This document shows, one piece after another, positions 24,257-33,529 of a stretch of DNA of 64,000 bases (position 1 is the first letter of the stretch; every line of letters begins with the position of its first letter). The stretch is from Paremcibacter congregatus (lineage in GTDB: Bacteria; Pseudomonadota; Alphaproteobacteria; Sphingomonadales; Emcibacteraceae): assembly GCF_006385135.1 (NCBI RefSeq), contig NZ_CP041025.1, forward strand, positions 3,007,501 through 3,071,500, in the 5' to 3' direction. The notes beneath the pieces were generated by a model. That model made no database searches, was not told the origin of the DNA, and saw only the letters and a program-made list of their open reading frames with translations. The position numbers and the translations under genes are program-made.

Positions 24257-27202
24257 CTAATTCTGTTCTACCGCGTCGGTGAATTCGGCGCGGTAGGATT
24301 CCATAAAGGTTTCCAACTTGGCGACACTGGCGATCGACCGGGTCAGCCGCCGCACATCAGTGTCCGTCGATTGTTGCTCCGCCGTAATCACTTCGAAAGT
24401 ATCGCCATACAGGCCATCGTCCATATGCGATTTGTAGCGGTCCCGCAGCACCTTGATCCCCGCCTTGTCATTGTTGATGGCATAGGCCACCGACAAGCGC
24501 AGCACCGCCAACCGCTCCTCCGGGGTCAGCACCGCATCCTGCTGATAGCGACCGCCAAGAAGACGGTTGCTGTGGGCGATGTATTTATCCCAGTTCTCGT
24601 CCTTCCAGTAGATGTCTGAACGCAGTTCTTCCGCCTCCGCCGTCCGGTAAGGTTCAACCATTACTTCGGCTTCTTCAAAGCGTTCAAGTTCAATCAGGGC
24701 ACGAACTTCGATCATATTACGCCGGTCAACAATATCACGCGGAATCTGTGAATTCCGCGTGGCCCGCAAAATTCCCAGCGCCTTGTCCGGCTTTGAATCC
24801 AGCAGATATATCATCGCCAGACGACTGGCGACCGCAGCCTGGGCCCCGCCTTTCAGGCGGAACTCAATCTGATGTTCCAGCAGTTCTTCGGCTTCTTCCA
24901 ACAGATCAATGGACACCAGCCGATCCGCCAGGCGCCGCGCCATCTGATCACCGTCAGCCCCAAGAGGAATAAGTTCACGGAATTCGGAATAGAGCGCCAC
25001 GGCCCGCACCGGTTCCATGCTGTCCGCCTTGCCGCTGAGAAACAGATTGCTGTAAATACGGTTCATCTGCCGAGTCAGAACCGCAACCCGACGCTGGTTC
25101 TTGAAAAACGTCACCGCCAGTTTTAAGGTTTTCAGGCCGGTATAGAAATCATTTTGCGCCACATACAGATCCCCGAGCCGGGATAACAATTCAAGCTCGA
25201 AATCATCCCCACGCCAGGCAAACCGTAGCTTCTCAAGCTGGTCTATGGCCTCTGCATTGGTTATTTTCTCGCGTTCCAGATCAAGATTAACCAAATCAAG
25301 CTTGGCCCGCGCCGCCGTTTCACGTGCCCCCGCTTTGACAACCCCCTCAAGCGCCCCTTCCGCTCCCAAGGGATTACCGTTATCTCTCTCTAACAAGGCC
25401 TGCCAGTAATCAACGTCCGTCATCTCGTTCGCATTCAGGGGCAATTCCCGCAAGACCGTCAAGGCAGATTCAACAAAATCCCGATCGGCCTGAGCATAGG
25501 CCGACTGAATGGCGGCGAAGAGAAAACGAATGCGATCCCGTGGTTCTTGCAGAGACAGGATATCGGCGCCTTTCAGGAAATCCTTCAGGGCCTGTTCATG
25601 GTCCCCCAGCCCGCTATGGGCCACCGCCCGCCAGAGAAAAGTACTTTCTTCTGCGATCAGGCTTTTGTGCGTCAACAACTTGGCGCCTTCGTCGAACCGA
25701 CGCATCAAAATATTGGCAACCCCCAGAACCGTCCTGAAAGATGGGTTCTGCTGCAATGCGGCATCATCGTCCTTCATAACATTCAGGATACCATAGGCGC
25801 TTCGAACCCGCCCGTTTGCCAGATAGAACCGCGCCAGACGCCAGCGTTTTTCATTACGATCATTGTTTGTCGCATTAGCCAGTTGATACAGAAGTTCATG
25901 TTTATTGGCGTGATAATCATCATTATCGGCCAATGGCCCTTTCGCCCAGGACGGAAAATCTATCAACCTTTCCGGTTCACCGTTGCTCGCCACATCCAGA
26001 CCAAGTTTGCTCGACAAATCCCCTTGAGAGATCGCCAGACCATTCTGGTTCGATACGCTCACCCCATTGCGATGCTTCAGGATTGAGAGGTTGTCAGCGA
26101 TCAGTTGGACCGCGATCCCCTGAGCTGTTTCCAAGGCTTCAAATTCTGTATATTTATGGGCCTGAATAACACCTTGTGACGAGGCGGCTACCGGCACAAT
26201 GGCCAGGTCATCCCCGATAACCGGGTCTTCAATCACCATAACAGGACCGCTGTTTTTCACAGAAAAGAAAAAATTCTCGCCAGGGGTATTGGCGATACGT
26301 TTATGACTGCCGGGAATGGGGATAGAGGGCACCACCCGTCCATCCTGCAGGTCGATATGCCACCCGGTGCCGATCTTCTGGGCTTTGACATTCTGCCCCG
26401 GCATAATGGCGTAAACCAGAACCGTCATAGAAGGATGTTCAATCTGTCGACCGGACAGAATCCGCTTCCCGATAAAACGGTCAAGCCTTGTCTGATCAAC
26501 CGGCCGGTAATCCTCAAACACAACCCAAAGCGTGTTATAGCGGGTAAAAACCGCCGCGAGCTTGTCCGTTTCCCACGGATAACTCAACCGAATACGCTCG
26601 CCCCGAAACTGATTAACCCCAAGCTTTAAAGCCCCGGAATTCACGGGCCGTTGGTCTTGCGCTGCCTGTTGTGTCTCAGTCCCTCCCTGTGCCATTGGCG
26701 CAGCGGAAGGGACCAGAGCCTCTTGTTCTACAGCACCGGCCGGAGAGGTTTTTACCGTCGGATCAGACGAGTTCCGTTGATCCCAAAAAACGTCAAAGGC
26801 CACCTTCGTGCCATCACGAAAATGGCTAAGCTGCGCCGGGGCTGTTACCTTAAAGCGTACAATTAAACGCCCCTCTTCCACGCGGGAAGTCGGCGTTCCG
26901 ACAAAACGCAAGGCCCTGTTCTCCAACGTGTTCCAGTTCGGGGTCGCTGTCCTGTCAAAGGAGATTTCCAGGTAATCGCCGTTCAATGTCGGACGGTATT
27001 CAACCCTGTCCTGCCAATCGAAAACCACCCGGGTAAAGTCCGGGTGATCTGCCGAGCGCACATTGACCATTTCCTGCGCGAACAAGGCCCCGGGCAGCAT
27101 GCCGATCATCAGGGCCGCACAGCAGGAAAGCCGCGCTCTCATCAAGAAACCGGACCTAAAAACTGAGCGTATCATCACCATAATATAACTATTCACCGTC
27201 AT
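24257..27202 (-). CDS. large periplasmic TPR-repeat protein with N-terminal AMIN-like domain (flagellar/motor cluster)
   Basis: 981 residues. A signal peptide lies near residues 22-42 (to GALFAQ), then an AMIN-like beta domain (about 45-140: NVRSADHPDFTRVVFDW) and a linker. From about residue 430 a long alpha-helical array of TPR-like repeats follows (examples RLARFYLANGRVRSAYGILN, WRAVAHSGLGDHEQALKDFL). Its ATG overlaps the stop of the MotB-like gene upstream (ATGA at 27199-27202), so the two are translationally coupled. AMIN domains target the peptidoglycan/septal region, which suggests a wall-associated scaffold for the MotB-like pair (inference). Confidence 0.75.
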   Translation of the reverse strand: MTVNSYIMVMIRSVFRSGFLMRARLSCCAALMIGMLPGALFAQEMVNVRSADHPDFTRVVFDWQDRVEYRPTLNGDYLEISFDRTATPNWNTLENRALRFVGTPTSRVEEGRLIVRFKVTAPAQLSHFRDGTKVAFDVFWDQRNSSDPTVKTSPAGAVEQEALVPSAAPMAQGGTETQQAAQDQRPVNSGALKLGVNQFRGERIRLSYPWETDKLAAVFTRYNTLWVVFEDYRPVDQTRLDRFIGKRILSGRQIEHPSMTVLVYAIMPGQNVKAQKIGTGWHIDLQDGRVVPSIPIPGSHKRIANTPGENFFFSVKNSGPVMVIEDPVIGDDLAIVPVAASSQGVIQAHKYTEFEALETAQGIAVQLIADNLSILKHRNGVSVSNQNGLAISQGDLSSKLGLDVASNGEPERLIDFPSWAKGPLADNDDYHANKHELLYQLANATNNDRNEKRWRLARFYLANGRVRSAYGILNVMKDDDAALQQNPSFRTVLGVANILMRRFDEGAKLLTHKSLIAEESTFLWRAVAHSGLGDHEQALKDFLKGADILSLQEPRDRIRFLFAAIQSAYAQADRDFVESALTVLRELPLNANEMTDVDYWQALLERDNGNPLGAEGALEGVVKAGARETAARAKLDLVNLDLEREKITNAEAIDQLEKLRFAWRGDDFELELLSRLGDLYVAQNDFYTGLKTLKLAVTFFKNQRRVAVLTRQMNRIYSNLFLSGKADSMEPVRAVALYSEFRELIPLGADGDQMARRLADRLVSIDLLEEAEELLEHQIEFRLKGGAQAAVASRLAMIYLLDSKPDKALGILRATRNSQIPRDIVDRRNMIEVRALIELERFEEAEVMVEPYRTAEAEELRSDIYWKDENWDKYIAHSNRLLGGRYQQDAVLTPEERLAVLRLSVAYAINNDKAGIKVLRDRYKSHMDDGLYGDTFEVITAEQQSTDTDVRRLTRSIASVAKLETFMESYRAEFTDAVEQN

Positions 27203-27936
27203 TTCTTGTCCCCTGCAATGGCCTGCAGTGGCGCTTTGGTGTCCTGATGAATAAAGATATCCACGCGCCGGGCAAGGAGATAACGATCACTAAGCAGAAT
27301 ATTCTGATCCAGGGCAGAAAAACGCGAAGGGCCGTTACCAAACGTTTCTATATTCTGGCTGTATCCCGCGGCTTCGATCATTTGCGCCACGGAAATTGCC
27401 CGCACCAGGGATAATTCCCAATTGGTCGGATAGCGTCGCCCGCTGGTCGGTTCCAGATCCGTATGGCCAACGACCGTAATTTTATTGGGTATGGATTCCA
27501 GTGCAACCGCCAATTCCTGCAGCGACTTATACGCCCCAGGGGAGAATTTTGACGCACCTTTTTCAAAAATAAGGTCCGCGGGCAAGGCAATCGCCAGCCG
27601 GTCATCCAGTTCCGTCACCGTGCTGCGCCGTAAAATCGGGTCATATTGAAGTTTGTCACTGAAAATCCGGTTGAGATAACTCAGGTTCAGGGCTTCCTTG
27701 ATCGGGATTTGAGCCGCCTCGACATTTTGCCAGTCCTCTTCCTGAATCTGCGCCCGTTCCGGGTTGAGATTTTCACTGAGAGACTCGACCACCGCTTTCC
27801 ATTTCGACACCTGCACCGAACTCATGGAAAACATCAAAACAAAGAAGGTCAGCAACAGCGCTAAAAGATCGGCGAATACGATCATCCAGCTGTCCTTGTT
27901 GGCCTGTTCCGGGGACTTGTTTAAATCCAGATTCAT
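27199..27936 (-). CDS. MotB-like stator protein with OmpA peptidoglycan-binding domain
   Basis: 245 residues. The N-terminal helix SWMIVFADLLALLLTFFVLM carries Asp23 at the position of the MotB proton-binding Asp. The C-terminal OmpA/MotB domain has VVGHTDLEPTSG and NWELSLVRA. It overlaps the gene before it by four bases and the TPR gene after it by four bases, so the three form a coupled set. No motA gene is found in the window. Whether this is the main flagellar stator subunit or a paralogue cannot be told from here. Confidence 0.88.
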   Translation of the reverse strand: MNLDLNKSPEQANKDSWMIVFADLLALLLTFFVLMFSMSSVQVSKWKAVVESLSENLNPERAQIQEEDWQNVEAAQIPIKEALNLSYLNRIFSDKLQYDPILRRSTVTELDDRLAIALPADLIFEKGASKFSPGAYKSLQELAVALESIPNKITVVGHTDLEPTSGRRYPTNWELSLVRAISVAQMIEAAGYSQNIETFGNGPSRFSALDQNILLSDRYLLARRVDIFIHQDTKAPLQAIAGDKK

Positions 27937-28667
27937 AAATCACCCCCCGCCCCAGAACCATTTTTGATCGCGTGGTCTTTCAGGTTCTGGTTCACATTGA
28001 TCCGTTCCCGGGTATAAAAAGTAATACTGACATTGTCATCCGCGCCCTTCACAATCCCGATAGAGATCTGATCCCCGGGAACGCCGTTCTTTTTCAGGGC
28101 ATGAACGAATGCACCGGCCCTGAGAATATTGAGATCCTCCCAGTAGCGCGGGCCCCGCGGCAGGGTTTTACCGGCAGAAAGGACAATCTCGATCTCGCGT
28201 TTCTCACTGCTGCGGCTGCTTTTCAAAAACGTCGCGAGCTGTTGCAGAAAGGCGGACTGCAGAGGCCGGAACTCAATGGTATCCGGTTCGAACAGATCAC
28301 TGGGTTTAAAATTCACCTTTACGATATGCCCCCCTTTGGTGGGGAACTTACCCTCAAAGCCGACAAGAGACGCAAAAATGCCCTGAATTTGGGCATAGAA
28401 TTCATCATTGGGGGTGGAGGCATCCTGTTTGGCCGCAACATCAACAAAGTCGGCTTCTGGCTCATACGGATTTTTAAAAGCCCGGGTTACACTCTCTGTC
28501 GCCGCGTTGACCTTATTCTGTTCCTGATTTGAAATAGAATTCATCACAACAAAGAAGGCCAGAACAATCAGATACAGGGATACAAACAGGCCAGTGGTCG
28601 AATCCGGCCGTGACTTTGGTTCTTCAAAAGGGGATATTTCCCCTACTTTCCTGATATCTTCATTCAT
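27933..28667 (-). CDS. second MotB-like protein lacking the channel Asp
   Basis: 244 residues. A single N-terminal helix (TTGLFVSLYLIVLAFFVVMN) aligns with that of the next gene, but Ser30 takes the place of the proton-binding Asp. In the C-terminal domain the peptidoglycan motif GHTD is missing (LSAGKT instead), while the following helix WEDLNILRAGAFVHAL is retained. It looks like a structural or regulatory partner of the catalytic MotB-like subunit. It is overlapped by the next gene (ATGA) and follows cheZ by 55 bases. Confidence 0.78.
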   Translation of the reverse strand: MNEDIRKVGEISPFEEPKSRPDSTTGLFVSLYLIVLAFFVVMNSISNQEQNKVNAATESVTRAFKNPYEPEADFVDVAAKQDASTPNDEFYAQIQGIFASLVGFEGKFPTKGGHIVKVNFKPSDLFEPDTIEFRPLQSAFLQQLATFLKSSRSSEKREIEIVLSAGKTLPRGPRYWEDLNILRAGAFVHALKKNGVPGDQISIGIVKGADDNVSITFYTRERINVNQNLKDHAIKNGSGAGGDL

Positions 28668-28722
28668 CCCGGGTTACCATTAACCATAATTTTCCCGAGC
28701 CTATACAAAATTAAGCTTTTAA

Positions 28723-29370
28723 TCAATCAAAGCTGGCCAGCAAGGCATCAATGTCGTCCTGGTCGTTACCGGTTACCTGACATTGTGGCCCATGCAACAG
28801 ATTATCTTCACTGTCCGGACTAACTTCAGTCTCAGCAGATTCTCCCATTCTGATGTGGGAATCCGTATCACCGATGGCGTGGGCCAGGGTGGAAAGCTTG
28901 TCTTCCAGGTATTTCAGGGTGTTCACCACCTTGGTCACCCGCTGGCCTGTGATGTCCTGGAAACTGGAAGCTTCAAAAATATTGGTGGATATGGTTTCCA
29001 GACGCTCGGCCAGTTCCCCCTCCACTGTTGAAGACAATTCAGAAATCTCTTCGGCAGAATCCATAATCTTCGTCGCGGCTTCTTCCGTGGCGATCACCAC
29101 CTGATCAAGTTGATTGCTGGCTTCGGGAATTTTGGTTTCGCTCAGATGTTTGGGCTGGATCTGTGTCAGATCCGCCTTCGCCTGTTCGATATAAGCCAGA
29201 AGTTCTCGCAGCTCATCCTGGAAATGTACTTCCTGAAGATCAAAGTCACCTTCAAGAGACCCCATGACCTCGCCTACCACCATGGACACGTCAGAAACGG
29301 CAATTTTGTCTCCCAACTTGTCCCGTACACTATCAATTCTTTCTTCCAGCGAAACCGAGTTTAAGCGCAT
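28723..29370 (-). CDS. cheZ: protein phosphatase CheZ
   Basis: 215 residues, mostly helical. The catalytic helix signature ASSFQDITGQRVTKVVNTLK contains the active-site Gln, and the extreme C-terminus DDIDALLASFD resembles the CheY-tethering tail. It dephosphorylates CheY-P at or near the switch. Located between motE and the MotB-like pair; no cheA/W/R/B genes are in the window. Confidence 0.92.
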   Translation of the reverse strand: MRLNSVSLEERIDSVRDKLGDKIAVSDVSMVVGEVMGSLEGDFDLQEVHFQDELRELLAYIEQAKADLTQIQPKHLSETKIPEASNQLDQVVIATEEAATKIMDSAEEISELSSTVEGELAERLETISTNIFEASSFQDITGQRVTKVVNTLKYLEDKLSTLAHAIGDTDSHIRMGESAETEVSPDSEDNLLHGPQCQVTGNDQDDIDALLASFD

Positions 29371-29521
29371 AACGGACCCTTTAAGCTATCCTCTAAAACA
29401 TTTATCTTATGCCCATACTTTACTAGAGAGGAGTTAATAGCTGGTAAACCCCTCTGTATAATACTTATTATTTGTAATTATTGCCTTTTCAAGAGAAGAA
29501 GGTTGGCAAGGCCACTCGCGC

Positions 29522-30145
29522 TCAGCCCTCAATCTCAGGAAGTTTTTTGCGGGTTGCCAATTTTGTCGTCAGTTTTTGCGCCTTGTTCAAATCCATTGCC
29601 GCCAGGATCTTGCCCATGTCTTTTTCCTTCATATTTTCAACAATGGAAATCAGAACATCCTGTTCCAGATTGTTGAAAATCTTGGCCGCATCCTTGGCTT
29701 TCATGGCTGAATACATTTTTACCAACCGGTCGAGCTGCGCCTTTTCCATCGCATCATGCTTCTTCAGCAAGTCCCGGATGGTCGCCTCAATGGACTTAAG
29801 GGATTCTGTACGCTCAACAATGCGTTTTTCCACCGCCTCCAACAACCTTTCCCGGTCATCCAGAGCATCCGCCCGGCGGTCCAGTTCCTGCCGCCGTTGC
29901 CCTAACTTCTGTAGATACTCGATTTCTTTGCGGGTTGGTATCGTATTCAGGGGGGATGGCGCCGTCACCGGGGCGTCTTCCGCCGCGGTCTCTTCTGACT
30001 TATCTTGCCCTTCTTCACTTTTATTTTCAGCTTCCTGAGACGCCAGCGCCTGCTCTATACCAAAAGAGAAGTCGACGATTTTAATCCCGAATACCATCGA
30101 CAGCAAAACAATCGACAAGGGTAAAATACGCAGTTTCTGGGTCAT
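29522..30145 (-). CDS. motE: MotE-like motor-associated periplasmic protein
   Basis: 207 residues: N-terminal signal/anchor (about 7-30), an acidic linker, a coiled coil (about 70-130, RKEIEYLQKLGQRRQELDRR), then an MgtE-N-like C-terminal domain (MYSAMKAKDAAKIFNNLEQD, ILAAMDLNKAQKLTTKLA). In Sinorhizobium MotE is a periplasmic chaperone for the motor protein MotC. It lies downstream of fliM/DUF6468 and upstream of cheZ. Confidence 0.83.
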   Translation of the reverse strand: MTQKLRILPLSIVLLSMVFGIKIVDFSFGIEQALASQEAENKSEEGQDKSEETAAEDAPVTAPSPLNTIPTRKEIEYLQKLGQRRQELDRRADALDDRERLLEAVEKRIVERTESLKSIEATIRDLLKKHDAMEKAQLDRLVKMYSAMKAKDAAKIFNNLEQDVLISIVENMKEKDMGKILAAMDLNKAQKLTTKLATRKKLPEIEG

Positions 30146-30236
30146 AACGTTTCCTTAAAACAATCTTGTTTCGGCGCAGCGGGCCGCCTTCAGCTCAACA
30201 CCCGACAGTCTGTCGGAATTCCCGTTGTCACATGTC

Positions 30237-30665
30237 CTAACGGACTTTCTTTAACGCCGCCAGCATTTCATTTTCAGCCTCCGGCACATCTGCTTCAGAC
30301 ACCGTATCATCTTCCTGATCGTCGTCATCCGACGCCTCGTTTAATCGCCCGCCAGGCGGCACCAGCCCACGTTCAATACGATCAGCGAGATTCTCGCCAC
30401 TTTCCGTCAGAATGGTCAGTTCATCAGCCAGCGGCCGCGACTTGCGGATCAGGGCATCAAGACGCCCCTCTTCCGCCAAAGCTGTGCCTTTCAAGGCTTC
30501 CACACTGGTCTGGGCCCGCGAAATCGCATCGTTTAACTGCCCAACCAACGTCGCCATTTCATTCTGGGCATTGCGGAAAGTCTTCAGTTTGCTGTTCAGG
30601 ATGATCGCATACGTGATCATCACCCCGATCAGCACAATAATGAGAATATCGATAAACAGCGCCAT
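30237..30665 (-). CDS. DUF6468-type flagellar-cluster membrane protein
   Basis: 142 residues: one N-terminal membrane helix (FIDILIIVLIGVMITYAIIL), then a helical region NAQNEMATLVGQLNDAISRA and SRPLADELTILTESGENLAD, and an acidic tail. The pattern is that of an alphaproteobacterial family found next to fliM. It starts two bases after the fliM stop and is surely cotranscribed. Function unknown. Confidence 0.72.
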   Translation of the reverse strand: MALFIDILIIVLIGVMITYAIILNSKLKTFRNAQNEMATLVGQLNDAISRAQTSVEALKGTALAEEGRLDALIRKSRPLADELTILTESGENLADRIERGLVPPGGRLNEASDDDDQEDDTVSEADVPEAENEMLAALKKVR

Positions 30666-30667
30666 CC

Positions 30668-31780
30668 CTATAATACCCCCTTCTTTGTATCGAGTTTCTT
30701 ATCAATCTTGACCGCCACATGCCGCCCCAGCTTACCAACCCGTCCGGTCATCATGGGGATGCCGGAACAGCGCATTTCAACTTCGGCCTCCGACTGGGTA
30801 TTCAACATCAGCGTCTGTCCGACTTCCAGTCCCAGAACTTCCCCCAATGTCATGATCTGTTCATCCAGGATCACTTCCAGCGGGACTTCCGTATTAAAAA
30901 GTTCCTTCACCAGATGGGTTTCCCAAATGGAATCGCGGCCAAACTTTTCCCCCATGAAACGCTGCAGCAGCAATTCACGGATCGGCTCGATGGTGGCATA
31001 AGGCAGCACCAGCTCCATCCGGCCGCCCCGGTCTTCCATATCGGCGCGCATCTTGATCAGAAGTGCCGCATTGGTGGGCTGGGCGATGGTGGCGAACCGC
31101 GGGTTGGTTTCCAGCCTGTCGAGGGTGAATTTCACCGGACTGAGGGGCTCGAACGCATGACACAGGTCTTCCAGCATCACCGCCAGCATTTCTTCCACCA
31201 AGGTATGTTCAATGGTGGTATAGGGCCGGCCCTCGATCCGCATCGGCGCCGTACCCCGCCGACCGCCAAGCAAGGCATCAACGATGGAATAAATCAGATT
31301 GCTGTCAATGGTGATCAGGCCATAGTTGTCCCATTCCTCGACATAAAAAACCGCCAGCATCGCCGGCAGGGGAATGGAGTTGAGATAGTCACCAAAACGG
31401 ATCGACGTCATATTATCGATCGAGACTTCAAAATTGTCCGACGTGAAATTCCGCAGGGACGTCGACATCATCCGCACATAACGGTCAAAGATGATGTCCA
31501 GCATCGGCAACCGTTCATAGGCCACCAGACCACTGCTGATCAGGGCCTGAATACCGGACTTGGTGCCCTCGTCATCTTCATCACCGTCGAAACCCAGCAG
31601 GCTATCGATTTCCGTCTGGTCGAGAACCCGATCAGTGCCGGCCATGGCGGCGGCCATGTCATCATCGCCGCCTTCTTCAAACAAGGCATCCGCCGCGTCG
31701 GAATCCTCACCATCGCCACCGGCCATCGCCGCCCATTCCGCTGCTACGGCATCATCATCAATTTCTTCTTCGTCTGACAT
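30668..31780 (-). CDS. fliM: flagellar motor switch protein FliM
   Basis: 370 residues. The long acidic N-terminus (EEEIDDDAVAAEWAAMAGGD) ends with the conserved LDQTEIDSLLGF motif, here internal at about residues 52-63, which binds CheY-P or initiates the CheC-like domain. The core motifs FTSDNFEVSIDNMTSIRFGD and TIEHTLVEEMLAVMLEDL follow, with a SpoA-type C-terminus. C-ring component. fliL precedes it by nine bases. Confidence 0.95.
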   Translation of the reverse strand: MSDEEEIDDDAVAAEWAAMAGGDGEDSDAADALFEEGGDDDMAAAMAGTDRVLDQTEIDSLLGFDGDEDDEGTKSGIQALISSGLVAYERLPMLDIIFDRYVRMMSTSLRNFTSDNFEVSIDNMTSIRFGDYLNSIPLPAMLAVFYVEEWDNYGLITIDSNLIYSIVDALLGGRRGTAPMRIEGRPYTTIEHTLVEEMLAVMLEDLCHAFEPLSPVKFTLDRLETNPRFATIAQPTNAALLIKMRADMEDRGGRMELVLPYATIEPIRELLLQRFMGEKFGRDSIWETHLVKELFNTEVPLEVILDEQIMTLGEVLGLEVGQTLMLNTQSEAEVEMRCSGIPMMTGRVGKLGRHVAVKIDKKLDTKKGVL

Positions 31781-31789
31781 AATTCTCGA

Positions 31790-32332
31790 TTATCCGTTTA
31801 CCAGCATTTCTTTGAAGAGAACATCATTAACCCGCGTCGGGTAGACGGCCTCATTCACTTTTACCAACAATTCTTCCTTCAGGCGGAACATTCCGGCCGA
31901 CCCGTTCAGGTCTTCAATACGCAATTGCCGTAAATAGGTCTGGAACTGGTCAATAATTCGCGGCATCTTTTTATTCAGATCATCCAGAGATGTCTGGCGA
32001 TCCACCTCAAGCGATATGGTCAGTTTCAGATACTTCGGTTTTCCCCCGGCCGTATCCAGATTGACCAACAGAGGATCCAGTTCTAAAAACAGTAATTCGG
32101 TCGGCTCTTCGGGGTTAACCTCGCTGGCCTGCCCGCCACCGTCCAAATCCGTGGCCTGTTCGTGGGCCTCATCACCCCCCGACATCAGGAAATAGGCTGT
32201 TCCTCCCCCTAACAGGAGAACGAGAAGAGCCGCACCAACAATAATGATAATTTTCTTGCCACTGGTTTTTTTCTGTTCCAGGCCCGCGGCGAGATCGCCT
32301 TCGGCTTCTTCGGAACCATTCTCTTCACTCAT
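31790..32332 (-). CDS. fliL: flagellar basal body-associated protein FliL
   Basis: 180 residues: a cytoplasmic N-terminus, one membrane helix (KIIIIVGAALLVLLLGGGTA) and a periplasmic stomatin-like domain (LLFLELDPLLVNLDTAGGKP, LKLTISLEV, LRIEDLNGSAGMFRLKEELL). It surrounds stator units and supports torque or swarming. First gene of fliL-fliM-DUF6468-motE. Confidence 0.94.
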   Translation of the reverse strand: MSEENGSEEAEGDLAAGLEQKKTSGKKIIIIVGAALLVLLLGGGTAYFLMSGGDEAHEQATDLDGGGQASEVNPEEPTELLFLELDPLLVNLDTAGGKPKYLKLTISLEVDRQTSLDDLNKKMPRIIDQFQTYLRQLRIEDLNGSAGMFRLKEELLVKVNEAVYPTRVNDVLFKEMLVNG

Positions 32333-32681
32333 CTTGCACCCATGCCCTTGTACGCCGTTATACGAATAGTGTTATCCCCCTAAATGCTTCACCATGATCC
32401 AAATGTAAATCGTTAATATTAACAAGTCGTTAGGAATTGGACCCTCTGTGTCACAAATATGAGGCCTGCTGTCGCTTCAGCTTAGTCGGCTGAAGCATTT
32501 TATCAAGAATTTTATGGTTAATATAGCAAATCGTCTTTTTAAAAGGAACCGAGAAGTCTAGGGTCCCGCCCCCGTCCTCCTTTGCCAAAGCGGTAAAACT
32601 TACCGGGCAATCTCTGCCAAAACCGTCACTTCTCATCTTTCCCTTCGATCTAATCTCTTAAAAACAAATGATTTTATAATC

Positions 32682-32697
32682 TGGCACGGGATATGCA
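32682..32697 (+). promoter_or_regulatory. sigma-54 type promoter for flgF-flgG-flgA-flgH
   Basis: TGGCACGGGATATGCA with GG and GC exactly ten bases apart, 45 bases before the flgF ATG. The rest of 32333-32741 contains the fliL upstream region and an unsupported minus-strand frame; I see no other feature there. Confidence 0.72.
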
Positions 32698-32741
32698 TGG
32701 TGGGAACCGGGAATAAATCGAATGGCCAGAAAGGACCTAAG

Positions 32742-33482
32742 ATGGACACAACATTATCAGTAGCGCTTTCGCATCAGGTTGCGCGGCGACGCCAGATGGA
32801 CATTATCGCCAACAATATCGCCAACATGAGCACCACCGCCTTCAAGCGGGAAAATGTGATGTTCGGCCAATATTTACAGGACGCCGAGGGTGACATGCCC
32901 AAGGCTGTGCGTCAGATTTCTTACGTGCAGGATTACGGCATCGCCCGCAATATGTCTGACGGCAATTATGAAACCACAGGCAATGTGATGGATATCGCCC
33001 TGAGCGGCAATGGCCTGTTTCAGGTCAAACGTGATAATGGAGAAATGGCTTATACCCGCAACGGTCACTTTGCCATATCCGATAATTACACCTTGATTAC
33101 CTCTACCGGAGAGGAAGTCATGGATGTGTCTGAAAAACCCATTCAGCTTCCACCCGGGGTCAGCAATATCGAAATTTCCTCAGACGGAACCATCTCGTCT
33201 CCGGATACAGGTGTAATTGCGAAACTCAATGTGGTGACCTTTACCGACACCTCTAAAATGAAAAAAATCGGCCGCAATATGTTTAATGCCGATGTTCCGG
33301 TCATTCCCGCAACCGATTATCAAATAACCCAAGGCGTGGCCGAAACGTCGAACGTGCAGCCGGTGGTCGAAGTCACCCGCATGATCGACGTGAGCCGGTC
33401 CTATATCCAGACGTCCAAAATAATGGAAAAGCTGCAGGATATGCGCAGCAAAGCCATTAACCAGCTGGCCAAAGTTGGTTAA
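32742..33482 (+). CDS. flgF: flagellar basal-body rod protein FlgF
   Basis: 246 residues from the ATG at 32742 with AAGGA upstream. An in-frame start at 32697 falls on the promoter and is rejected. N-terminal rod motif RRQMDIIANNIANMSTTAFK, central LSGNGLFQVKRDNGEMAYTR, C-terminal VEVTRMIDVSRSYIQTSKIM. Proximal rod subunit exported by the fT3SS. First gene of flgF-G-A-H. Confidence 0.95.
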   Translation: MDTTLSVALSHQVARRRQMDIIANNIANMSTTAFKRENVMFGQYLQDAEGDMPKAVRQISYVQDYGIARNMSDGNYETTGNVMDIALSGNGLFQVKRDNGEMAYTRNGHFAISDNYTLITSTGEEVMDVSEKPIQLPPGVSNIEISSDGTISSPDTGVIAKLNVVTFTDTSKMKKIGRNMFNADVPVIPATDYQITQGVAETSNVQPVVEVTRMIDVSRSYIQTSKIMEKLQDMRSKAINQLAKVG

Positions 33483-33529
33483 GCCATGACCCGACGTCAG
33501 AACGCCTCTAAAACGACAGGATATATCAC

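Noticed and set aside
24257-32332. motA gene expected beside the MotB-like genes
   Set aside because: Searched both strands for a four-helix MotA-like frame; every frame of adequate length is accounted for by other genes.
32451-32636. 61-codon minus-strand frame between fliL and flgF
   Set aside because: No ribosome site, no family resemblance, and atypical composition; the region looks like two divergent leaders.
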